Origin: Ophiobolus disseminans | Lineage: Eukaryota > Ascomycota > Dothideomycetes > Pleosporales > Phaeosphaeriaceae | NCBI GenBank assembly: GCA_010093685.1 | Contig: MU006230.1 | Location: 1,038,013 to 1,102,012 of the forward strand | Length of the DNA stretch: 64,000 nucleotides | Direction of reading: 5' to 3' | In this document: positions 44,931 to 54,474 of the stretch, in pieces | Layout of the letters: each line of letters starts with the position of its first letter | Numbering within the stretch: the first letter of the stretch is position 1 | Program-made: the position numbers and the translations under genes | The notes under the pieces: generated by a model | The model's input: the letters and a program-made list of their open reading frames with translations, nothing else | The model's database searches: none | What the model was told of the DNA's origin: nothing

Positions 44931-46988
44931 TCACTTCAGCGATGTCAAGCTCACCCTCTCTCGTCTCCAGTTCGTAACATCGAAGAACAAGTACCATCCT
45001 CGCTCCTCCTTTGGCGACAACCGAATCGGCGCTGGTAGATCCGGATCCTTCATCATCCACTGCTGGAGCTTGATATGCCATCGCCAGTCGCGATTGTACA
45101 GCTCTTGCGCGGCAATCTCCTGTAAGATGTCTCGGGGGAACTGGTAGAAGATGGCCAGGAGGGTCTCGGCGGAGAAGCTCGTCATCTTGGAATGGAGTGG
45201 CGGGACATTCGTGACAGTATATGCTGTCGGAAGGGTGAAATCCGGGGGTATTACTGGCTTGGCATTTGACTCGACGAATGGTGAACCAAAGGTAGGATGG
45301 AGGGGCAAGTTACTATGCTGTTAGCAACCGTGATGTTCAAGGGCACGAAATGCACGTACTCAGGCCGGCTCAAATCCAGACCCAACACTGTGAGATCCTG
45401 GCCCATAGCTAGGGAAGAGTAGTCTGGGCTTTCTAATGGGATCATCGAGAGCAGTCCAGGCAGGCCATATCGCTCCTGGTCACTCATTTCCGCAAGCTTC
45501 TTGTGCAGTGGTATCTGCGTGTTCGGTGAATCGGCATTCTCGGCGCCAAAGGCCTGATCGTATTGGCTTAGCTGTGACCGTTGGCCTACACTGCCGAGAT
45601 CAGCGGCCCCTCGAAGACCCAACTGAGGTCCAAGGAAGCCCATGTTGCCTGGTGTTGGTGCCGTCCGCTGGTTGCCCTAGTGAACGGTTAACTACATCCA
45701 TGTTGAACGAATACTTCACATACGTCTGGTAGGCTGGACGGTGTTGATCGTAGATTTTCGAAGGGCGTTCGCGAGGCCGCGTTGGGCAGCCCCCTTCCAC
45801 CGACGGTAGGGTTTAACGTCCGTTCTTGTTGGCTATCTGTCGGACTAGGGAGGCCATTGCGCGTCGCTCCAAGACCTGGGAATGCGCTCGAATTTGCGCT
45901 GCCTCCAAACGCTGCAGCGTTTTGTATCAAGCCCGCTCTCCGGTCTGGCCCAATTTCCCCCGCAGCGCCACCAAGCGGCGGAAAATCCTCGATGTTCGTT
46001 GTCTGCGGTTGCGCGCTACCAGACAGCTGCCCAACCCCTCCTTGGCCTCCAAATCGGTAATCATCGCCGGCTCCCGAGAATTGGCTTTGTGAGTCCTCGT
46101 GCCCCTGACTTTGTAGTTGTTGGTTGGGCGTTTGCACCGTCTGTCCCTGCTGTGCTCCTTGTCCTTGCGGTCTTCCTATGGTCTGTTGTTGTGTCGCTGT
46201 TCGAAGGGTCGGATTCGCCCACATCTGCTGAGCGGACGTGTTTTGCTGGGCTTGTGGCGCGCCCGATAGCGAAGGAAACTCCCTGCAGTCACCAACATTT
46301 AGCTTGAAGTCTTCGACATGCTGCGCATCCATAGAGTCTCGTCGCTCGATGCGCCTCCGCATTCTGTGCTTCTTCCTCGCCATGCTGCTGTGGTGACTTA
46401 CTCAAGATTGAGCGGCGTGTGGGGTTGCGAGCCGCTCATTGCTTGCGCAAAGCTTGACATGGCACCACCGCCGTTTGTTCTTGCTTGCGTGTTCGACAGG
46501 CCTGGCGCACCCGCCATTGCTCCAAAAGCCCATTGCGATGCACCCCCTCCTGTGCCAGCAGTCAGCGCCAAGTCCCAGTCTCCAGCGTCGGGGCTCTCAC
46601 CAAGCTTGCCGTTCTGCAGCCGATTCGAGCCCAGTGGGGCGCCACGGTTGGCATTCTGCTGGTTCTGGAACATGTTCGAGGGTATATTTCGTAATGTTTG
46701 CGTGCCGGGTCCTGCGAGTGGATACCTGGTTAGCACTGCTATTCAATGAATTGCGTGATCGCGGCTGCGTGCTGCGTTGTAAAGGGCCAGGCTGGGGGTC
46801 AGCGATCCGAGACATGCGAAAGGTGTCGTTGCCGCGGTGAGTGCGGCGGGATCATCGTTTCTCCGTTGGAGCTCAGTAGCGCGACCGAGGGCAGCTATCG
46901 TGCAGCAACGTGGGCTTCGAGCTTGCGGTGCGCAAACGAGCTTCAGATGGTGTGCAGCGGGGGTGGAAAGCTCACCTGGGCGGTTCAT
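44931..46988 (-). CDS. NOT2: CCR4-NOT complex subunit NOT2
   Basis: Scaffold subunit of the CCR4-NOT deadenylase, which shortens poly(A) tails and affects transcription. Exons: 46988-46976 (13 nt), 46711-46402, 46282-45724, 45667-45360 and 45312-44931; introns 264, 119, 56 and 47 nt, all phase-consistent; 523 residues. The N-terminus MNRPGPGTQTLRNIPSNMFQ arises only after removing the 264-nt intron. The Gln/Gly-rich middle carries NLEEFPSLSG and EDFPPLGG. The C-terminal NOT2/3/5 (NOT-box) domain runs from about residue 390: LSRPDNLPLHPTFGSPF, then AETLLAIFYQFPRDILQEIA and LYNRDWRWHIKLQQWMMKDP to the end. This matches the family's anchor for NOT1/NOT3. No damage. Confidence 0.92.
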
Positions 46989-47518
46989 GCTGCACTCTCG
47001 GATACGGATTGGAGGCGGACGTCTATCTGTAAAGATCGGGGCGCGGAAAAAAGCAATATCTTGGTATTGTCCTTGTCGCGTGCAACGCGATCCAAAGGTT
47101 GAAGTTCACGATGAGCTGCGGCCAAGCCAGCCCTTGCTCTGTTGTGGCCTAGCCTGCCCAAAATGATCTGCGGGGAAGGAACGGGTGGATCGCTTTCGCG
47201 CCTTGCATCACTGCAGCTTAGATACGATATTGATAGAGCGTGCAATGTGGCAGAGATGGTAAGCTGTCGTCTGCATTGAAACGGCTGGCGTGAATGTGGT
47301 ATAATACAAATGGAGAGACATTAAAGCATCCAACAAGTGACAGTACTTTTACCTGCACTGAGCTCTAACAGTCGTGTCAAGATGCCTTCAGGCTATGGCG
47401 GCCCTATTCTCGGCACCGCCTTCCCGCTGTTTGTATTACACTCCGTTTCTGAACGACATACCATGAACGCCACACATGCATTGAGCCCGCCACAGCGAAG
47501 GGCCCAGCGCCAAATCTA
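46989..47518. promoter_or_regulatory. NOT2 upstream region
   Basis: About 530 bp between the NOT2 start and the end of the CTF1-like gene, both on the minus strand. It should hold the CTF1-like 3' UTR and the NOT2 promoter. No gene is seen. Confidence 0.5.
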
Positions 47519-50500
47519 CTATGAGCCTTGCTGAAAGAGGTGGGACATGTCAGCTTCGCCGTTGATACCGAAAAAGTTGAACCTGTTTGCTTGTTAGCTA
47601 CCGTTTGGTCTCGGCGATAAAGCCGCTCGTCAACTAGACTTACCAGTCATCAACATTGAGACTCATCGGCACAATCGGATTGGGCCTGCCGCCAGAGCTA
47701 TTGCTCCAAGCATCATCTTGCCCGCCGTGCTGTTGCTGGTTCTGGGAGATCATCTCCATCTGTTGGGCCCATGCCTGTGGATTGTTGTAGTCTCCCGACA
47801 TACTGTGCCCCGATTGCATCTGCTGGCTACCTGGCATATGCTGCTGGGACGGGCCATTTCCGGCATTTTGCTGGGGCATCGAAACATTGTGGGGCTGACT
47901 CAACGCCGGGTCGACAAGACTAGGAGTTGGAACAGGAAAAGCCACCTGAGTATCTGCAGGGAACAGTTGATCAGGCTGGAAATTCTGCCAGACTTCTTGG
48001 CTAATGGCTGGTGTATCCCGAGTCACTAGAAACAGGTCCGGTGGCGTTCCTGGGTAGGAGTAGGACATATTGAAGGGCGTCGTCGGCCGGGTGCCTGATC
48101 GCGAAGGACCCATGAAAGCATCGTGGTTCTGTCGGTGCATCTGTGGGGATCCTGTCGACATGTGTGGCAGTTGCTGTTGAGGCGGCAGCTCACGCGATGG
48201 AGTGACTGCCGGGGTTTGTGGCCTTGACCGCTCATAAGACACTTGAGGGGCTGGAGGTCCGTTCGTGGCTGGAAAGCCCAGGTCCATGTCGTCGAACTTC
48301 CGCTTCGGGGCTTCAGGAGCCGGCCTGGGTGGAGGTGGTGGACCGGAAGAGGCTTTGTTCTTCTTGTGGTTCCGACCCGCAGCCTTTTGCAGTCGCTCTT
48401 CCAGGTGCTTGTTTCCCAGGATGGACTCGAAGAGGGTGTGAACCATTTTGGCAACCAGCCATACTTTTGAGACCTCCTTCAGGGCGTCTAAACATATCTG
48501 TATCCGCTGCTCCGTCGCCGACACTATCGACTTGTTGGAGGACTTCATTTGGTACACATGCATAATCAGAGCGGAGAACAAGCTGTACACAATGAAGGCT
48601 GGAGTGTAGCGTATCTGATCGTGTGCTCGCAAGTTCTCGATGATCGAAGTGATCATTGCCGCTGCTTGATAGGCAATGTTTCTTGAAGGGTAAGCGTGCT
48701 CTTCTCCAAAACCATCGAGGTTGGTGGATTTGGGAGATCCCGCGGGTGGCATGTGTGCTCGATGAAGTAAGCACAGCGTGGTGTAGTAGTTTGAATGCAG
48801 CAACGCCGCCCAGAAGTGATGGTGCGTCCGATCCCACTGCACCTCTGGCGGACAGTGCTGCAACCAGTCTGCAAGTGCCATGTCGCTGTGCGTGAGATCT
48901 ATGGCATTAGCTCGGCGGTGTTTTGAGGCTACAGAGTATTGCTGGGATAGCACTAGGCCCATGATCTCGCTCAGCTTGACGTAGTTGATGAAGAATTGGA
49001 CATGGACCGGGTCAGGGGGGAACTCGGTTGCATGGTCTGTCTCATCGTCAATGAAGTCGTCTTCGGATACCATCTCGACGTCTGAGTCTTCGGGGTCGAT
49101 GGCAACTGGGCGACCAAGCGCCACAGCCACTGATCGATCTCGACTGTAGAGCGTCCACCAAATGCGCTTCCATAGCCGCTTGTCAGATCGAGTGAGCTGC
49201 GAGCCTTCGACGCTTCGATGCATGCCTGAGCCTTGGGCCACTACAATTGCAACCCTTGTCCAGTAGAAGACATTCTTCGTCACGTCTTCGGGTCCTTCCC
49301 AGTACCAGCCCATCAGGATGAGCGCTTGCACGATGGTGACGCGGTCGTCTTCAAAGTTCGCATCATACAGGGCCTTTGCGCGCTTGTAGAAAGTCATTGC
49401 TGCAGGGGTGGTGGATCCACTAGAGTCCATCAACTGGGCGTTGTTGCACACCCGCGACCCAGCGAGAAGCACGGCCTGGAGGAGGAGCAGAGATGGGGGG
49501 TTCTTAGGGTCCCGGTACTGACGCATGAAACGGCTGCGATTGATGACGGGCACGACTGGAGCCACCCACTTGAAGAAGGCCTCTACTAGCTCGTCGCACA
49601 GTGCCCGGGGCGGAAGCAGGAAGGCGCCACGCTGGTGCAGGATCTCTATCTCCATGTTGTCCATCTCGTTGGAGCGGGCTTTGGTGCCCCGTATGCTTTC
49701 GGGGAGGGGGTAGTGGACGACATCGGTGGTGCCGTAGCGGTCATGCACGAGCAGTGACAGGTTCGAGGACTCGCCGAGGTACGCGACACGGCCGGCTTCC
49801 TTGATGGGTGCTCGTGCAAACTTTGGCTTCATGAACTGCACGTAGGTGCCGTTGTGGCTAGCCTGCTGGGCGGCATATTCCCTGGAGACGCTTGTCGCGG
49901 GCGTGCCTTCCTCCGAGTTGTACACGGCCGTCTTGTCGCGTGGCTCGGCGGAGGGGCTTGCGGGAGAACGGGCGTCGCTGTCCCCCCGGTCGCTGGAGCA
50001 TCGCATCAGCTCAGTGGTAATGTGTATGCGGGCACTCGCTGCTTACCTGTCGACATCCTTGGCACGCGGTGTGGTCGTCTTCTTGCGCTTCGGCGCGGGA
50101 ATGCGACACTCGATGGAGAAGGCGGTGCAGTTGGTGCACGGGATGCCCAGGGAGGCGGCATCGCAGCGGACCTGCGCGACTGTTATGCGCCGCGTCGACG
50201 ACGGGGTGGTTGGCTCAGCTGATTACTTACCTTCCTGGCATGGCATGCTGTGAGTGGAGGTTAGCTATCGTCTTCAGGTCGACCGAGGTGCCGAGGCTCG
50301 TCCAGCACATCGATATAACGCCGCGCTCCCTCTCCTCGACTCCACAGGACGCGCAAAGCTGGGGAGGACTCACTTTCACATGCTCTGCTAGCGCGCTGTC
50401 GTCTGAACGACGGGTGTCCCGGCGGCACTGACTGCGAGGACGCTGAAGGGCTGTATGCTGTGAGTTGGTGTCTCAAAGGCAGCGCGCGCGACACCTACGA

Positions 50501-50590
50501 CGCCGGCCCTCCTCCATTGCTCGGCTGCGCGGCCAGTGGCTGCGGCGCAACAGGCACTGTGTTTGCCATGAATGAGTGTTCGCCAGACAT
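47519..50590 (-). CDS. CTF1: Zn2Cys6 transcription factor of the CTF1/FarA type
   Basis: This family activates cutinase and fatty-acid-use genes. Exons 50590-50499, 50450-50374, 50247-50231 (17 nt), 50171-50047, 49992-47644 and 47582-47519; all junctions phase-consistent; 907 residues. The zinc cluster is assembled from three exons: RACET / CHARK / VRCDAASLGIPCTNC, then FSIECRIPAPKRKK. This gives C-x2-C-x6-C-x8-C-x2-C-x6-C. The fungal transcription-factor middle domain follows (PRALCDELVEAFFKWVAPVV, MGWYWEGPEDVTKNVFYW, LWKRIWWTLYSRDRSVAVAL). The Gln/Pro-rich C-terminus ends, after a last intron (47643-47583), in DDWFNFFGINGEADMSHLFQ. The first junction (50498-50451) is least certain because the frame before it contains a stop. 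Target specificity is inferred from family only. Confidence 0.88.
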
Positions 50591-51196
50591 GTTGCCCGTG
50601 GCCTACTCCGTGCAGGTGTTGGAGGTGTCGAGGTCGTGATTTGGCACAAGGTCGAGTGTCTGTGGCACCCTCTCTGGCACGGAAGGCACCACACTAGCGG
50701 GGTTTAACGTGTGCACATGCATCGACTTCACCCACTTGAAACAAATGCCCTCAAGTTCCCATTCACGGTTGCCTCCAGATACGGCTGCGAGGCTGAAACA
50801 TATCACTGGCACATTATTCTTTAGCCTCATCGCCCTGGCCATGCCTTCGGTTGCGCGGTCAAACTACCCTTGCTGCATTCAGGTCCACACAATCACTTCA
50901 TCCGCCCGGGCCATCCCGCCGTCGTATAGGTTGTTTTATTGGCAGGGTGCACATCTCAATCTCCTGCTCAGCATGTTGACTTTACGTTGTTCAGCGATTC
51001 TGACCCTTCTTTATACTTTGTTCAGCGACTTAACGCAACTTACAAGCATCGAATGAAATCTTAATATTATGATCGAGTGTGTTGGAATGGAAACCTGATA
51101 TTACGATCGAGTGTGTTGTAGTATGGTATAACTAAGCGCAGGAATATCCTCGAGTTAGATTATTGGTATCTTTGCTAGCATGCTCAGGTCGAGCAA
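50591..51196. promoter_or_regulatory. Upstream region of the CTF1-like gene
   Basis: No gene recognised. It holds the promoter/leader of the minus-strand regulator and, at its right end, the 3' UTR of the Nudix gene. AT-rich, with a near-repeat of ATTACGATCGAGTGTGTTG around 51068-51118. Confidence 0.45.
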
Positions 51197-51831
51197 TCAA
51201 GACGGCATCGCTTCCTTCTGCAGCCTAAATGCCTCGAGCTTGACGTTCTTATTCGGCGGAGAGATGTACACCAGCTTGACATCTCCCACCAGATCGTTCG
51301 TGACCTCGTCCTCAGACGCGAAGAGGTACTGCTGGTGCTCCACAGGATCCAGGGTGACATTCAAATCCTCCACTTCCACCTCAAAGATGAGCTTCTGCCA
51401 AGTGATGGGCCTGCTGGGTCTCCCGTCGTGAAAGGTGAAGTCTGCGACTTTTCTGAGCACGCGAGTCGCTGTCAGACCGGTCTCTTCCTTCAGCTCTCGA
51501 ACTGCAGCATGCAGGAGCGTTTCGTCAGTGTCGTCAACTTTGCCCCCTGGAATTTCCTGGCCGGTTGTTAGTATACCCCGGGGCCTCTATGGCGTTGACT
51601 TGATAGCTGCGAGAAACTGTTTCAGCACATCGCGTCACATACCCAGAGGTTCGGGAAAGCCTTCTCATCAGCTGCTCGCTGGACGAGGAGCAGTTTTCCT
51701 TCCTTGTTGAAGACGATTACACCAGTGCAGAGCACATTGTACTCAGGATGCTGACGAAGATATTCGGCATCGTTCACTGCGAATTCTTGCAATGACGCAG
51801 GGTAATCGAAATGAGGCAGAGTATCTGCCAT
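51197..51831 (-). CDS. Nudix hydrolase
   Basis: Exon 1 51831-51643, intron 51642-51557 (86 nt, GTATGT donor, CTAAC branch region, GGCCAG acceptor), exon 2 51556-51197; 182 residues. The Nudix box in exon 2 is complete (GGKVDDTDETLLHAAVRELK then EETGL), giving the metal-binding REUxEE core. Exon 1 has the preceding beta strands (NVLCTGVIVFNKEGKLLLVQ). Nudix enzymes split nucleoside diphosphates linked to another group; which substrate cannot be told here. No signal peptide. The C-terminus has extra strand/helix sequence (KLVYISPPNKNVKLEAF). Transcribed away from the AT-hook gene across a 440-bp divergent promoter. Confidence 0.92.
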
Positions 51832-52273
51832 ATTGATATAATTGTGAAGAATGTGGAGGCAAAACCTTGTCAGAGTGATTGCAGGTTAGTTGAGAGCAAA
51901 CTATGTTGCACATGGCTTTATAGGACGTGTAGCTCAAAAACGGGTGCCTTGAGGCGTCCAGGCATCGCTTTAGCAGTATTGGCACATCAGCTGGCTGTGA
52001 ACCTACACCGCTCCAGCCTCAAGCAAATGAACACCAAATGCGAAATACGGTGCAGGCTGTATCTGTCTCCGTGAGCAGTAATGCACTAGGATATGGATGT
52101 GTGGAGTAGTCCGCCCACGCTAGCGCGTCCGATCTCCAGTCGCGATCGCGTCACCATCTTCAACAACATCCCTCGCGCCCACACACATATCGCCAATTCC
52201 ACACAACACCACGCTTTCCCGACCGCGCGCTACGCGACAAAGAACACCGTGTCGCCAACGATCAGTCGCAACT
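51832..52273. promoter_or_regulatory. Divergent promoter region, Nudix / AT-hook genes
   Basis: About 440 bp between two outward-facing start codons (51831 minus, 52274 plus). The half next to 52274 is C/A-rich with many CAACAC/CGC steps, typical of a leader. No gene seen. Confidence 0.5.
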
Positions 52274-53818
52274 ATGCCTCGCCCTAAAAGAACCAAGATC
52301 ACGTCCACTACCACACGCGTCGCCAAAGCCGCCCCACGCAAACAACAGCCAAAAACTGTCGCAACCCAGCTTGCAAAGACCAGCGAAACTGTCCACAGCT
52401 TCAGCGATGACAGCGATGGATTAGTCACAAAGTCAAAGTCAACGCGCGCGACCCGGGGGATGCCTCTGGGGAAAGCCATTGAAACTGTGGATGAAGCGGA
52501 CCTGATAATGACGGGGGCGCTTCCGGCTGCAGAGACTGCGCCTACTCCATCGACTAAGAATCGCACACCAGCATCGAACGCATCCAAGAGGACGCGCAGC
52601 ACAAGAAGCGCAAGGACATTGCCCGTCGAGGAGGCCCAGGACGAGTTGGCGCACGAAGGCGAGAGTAGCGGCTTTGGCGACCTGACATTCTCATCGCTCG
52701 GCTCAGAGTCGCCCGCGCATGGTACGCGCCCGCCATCGGCCATCAAGATTGGCGCAACACCCGGACATGAAGCCTCGATCTTAGCCTTGACGAACTTCAA
52801 GAGGAGAGCGAGGCAGCCAAGTTTACTACGAATGGTGCAGCAGAACACAGATGTGGAAGACAACGATCAGAGTGGACTTGATGACACGGACAACTTCGAC
52901 TTTGACGATTTCCTTCCCCAAGCCGAATCTACGCCACTCAACGTACGAAAGAATGCGCCTGAAGATGAGTCCCGAAACGATAGCGGCACGCATGTCTCCA
53001 GCTCCGGATCACGAGGAGTTAAGCGCAAGCTGTCTCCTGTCGTCCAAGTGCCACGGTCCTCGCCACCATATGACCCACCATCGGGCGCAGATGTGGAGTC
53101 GGCCAGATCTCCATCGCCCAGCTTACCAGAGGTGGTCTCAACCCGCGAAGAGGTTGTCGAGCAGACTCAGGCCGATTCCGAACCTCTAAGCGGCACGTTT
53201 GCGCCACCCATGTCCAGTAGCCCTGTTCGCGAAGTCTCGCGACCTCCCCAGTCTCCAGCTCAAACAAGAACACGGGGCAGAGGGAGACCTTCCAAAAAGG
53301 CTCCCCAATACGAAGAGTCGGACGCATCAGAGACCGAGACGCCTGCAAAAGCAAAGCGGGGAGTCAAAACAAAAGCCCAGCAAAACATTTCCACAGCCCA
53401 GCTAAAGGGTCTGTTGCCTCGACGACGAAATCGCAACATGCGAGACCGTGATGAGTTCGACCTTGACTCTTCAGAAGCGACGCCAATCGACTCTGACCAA
53501 GATGAGCTCCAAATGCCTAACCCGCGCGGCCGCCAACGACTCGCAGCAGGCAAGCTCGCCTCACCAAAGGCCACCAAGAAATCTACGCGTGGAAAGAAAG
53601 CAGCCAAAGCGAAGCCCAGCAAGACTTATAGTCGCAGAATATCGTCGGACAAAGAGAACGAGGCTGGTGTTGATGAGGCAGAGGAACCAACTGAGGCGTC
53701 CATCATGGAGCACTCGGAGAAGCTGGCTGCTATCAGAAAGAAGTTTGAGGAAGTGGACAAATTCGAGCTGGAGTTTGAGACGGTCGACGTGACGACAAGC
53801 TCCAGTCCGTTTCGATGA
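52274..53818 (+). CDS. Nuclear AT-hook protein, disordered and acidic/basic
   Basis: 514 residues, no intron. Almost entirely low-complexity: a basic Lys/Arg/Thr N-terminus (PKRTKITSTTTRVAKAAPRK), Ser/Asp-rich middle, and acidic-aromatic patch DNFDFDDFLP. One AT-hook (TRGRGRPSKK) lies near residue 337, followed by a basic tail (KKSTRGKKAAKAK) and a final helix (EHSEKLAAIRKKFEEVDKFE). One ordered-looking motif stands out: GHEASILALTNFKRRARQPS at about residues 163-182. This looks like a conserved short motif of a fungal chromatin or kinetochore-associated family, though I cannot name it with certainty. A nuclear, DNA-binding role is likely. Confidence 0.75.
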   Translation: MPRPKRTKITSTTTRVAKAAPRKQQPKTVATQLAKTSETVHSFSDDSDGLVTKSKSTRATRGMPLGKAIETVDEADLIMTGALPAAETAPTPSTKNRTPASNASKRTRSTRSARTLPVEEAQDELAHEGESSGFGDLTFSSLGSESPAHGTRPPSAIKIGATPGHEASILALTNFKRRARQPSLLRMVQQNTDVEDNDQSGLDDTDNFDFDDFLPQAESTPLNVRKNAPEDESRNDSGTHVSSSGSRGVKRKLSPVVQVPRSSPPYDPPSGADVESARSPSPSLPEVVSTREEVVEQTQADSEPLSGTFAPPMSSSPVREVSRPPQSPAQTRTRGRGRPSKKAPQYEESDASETETPAKAKRGVKTKAQQNISTAQLKGLLPRRRNRNMRDRDEFDLDSSEATPIDSDQDELQMPNPRGRQRLAAGKLASPKATKKSTRGKKAAKAKPSKTYSRRISSDKENEAGVDEAEEPTEASIMEHSEKLAAIRKKFEEVDKFELEFETVDVTTSSSPFR

Positions 53819-54474
53819 TCATCTGAAAGGCAGAGCAAGTGCTGAGTATTGGTAAAGCGCCCGAAGCCACGTAATGATTCATGAGGGCGTGCGGGATTCT
53901 TTGGTTAATTGATGAGCAAGGCGTTAGCAAGGTGGTCGTTTGCTTACTATACCTTTTGCATGGAGTTATGGGAGGGTGATACCCACGGGGTCACATTTCG
54001 TGCCATGTGTTAGCAGTATGGGGACGGAGAAACAATATCACGCACACTTTATTCAAGTTGTAATCTGCACCGTGCCTTGCTGTGAGGTTCAATGATTACT
54101 TTGGTTCCCGAAGCTAGCTGTTATCTGTCCTTATCGTACTGCAAGCGGACAGTCGGTATGAACTCAATTGAGCTCCCGTGATCAACTCAAGTGCTCGCAT
54201 ACCCAGTAGCGAAAGACTCGGTTGGCGTTACGTTTCCATTCGGACGCCTTGCTTGGAGCGCACGGCCGTGTTTGATTGAAGGAGGCGCGTTACGTAGCTT
54301 CCAAGCTCTCCAACACCGCCCACGTCTCCAGCACTCGATCAGTCTCCTTGGCCCCATTCTCACCATTTCCACCATGTCGCAGTGATTACATGATATGCAT
54401 CCGCCCAGCGACTACCAGCCTTTGACACATGCAGGTCCACCCACTTCACTCGCTCCGGTTGGTGCGCGCATGCC
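53819..54474 (+). promoter_or_regulatory. Spacer and promoter of the LysM gene
   Basis: Contains the 3' UTR of the AT-hook gene and the upstream region of the next plus-strand gene. No coding family is seen. Confidence 0.5.

Noticed and set aside
47519..50590. Cutinase or fatty-acid gene cluster around the CTF1-like regulator
   Set aside because: No cutinase, lipase or beta-oxidation gene lies nearby; the regulator stands alone.
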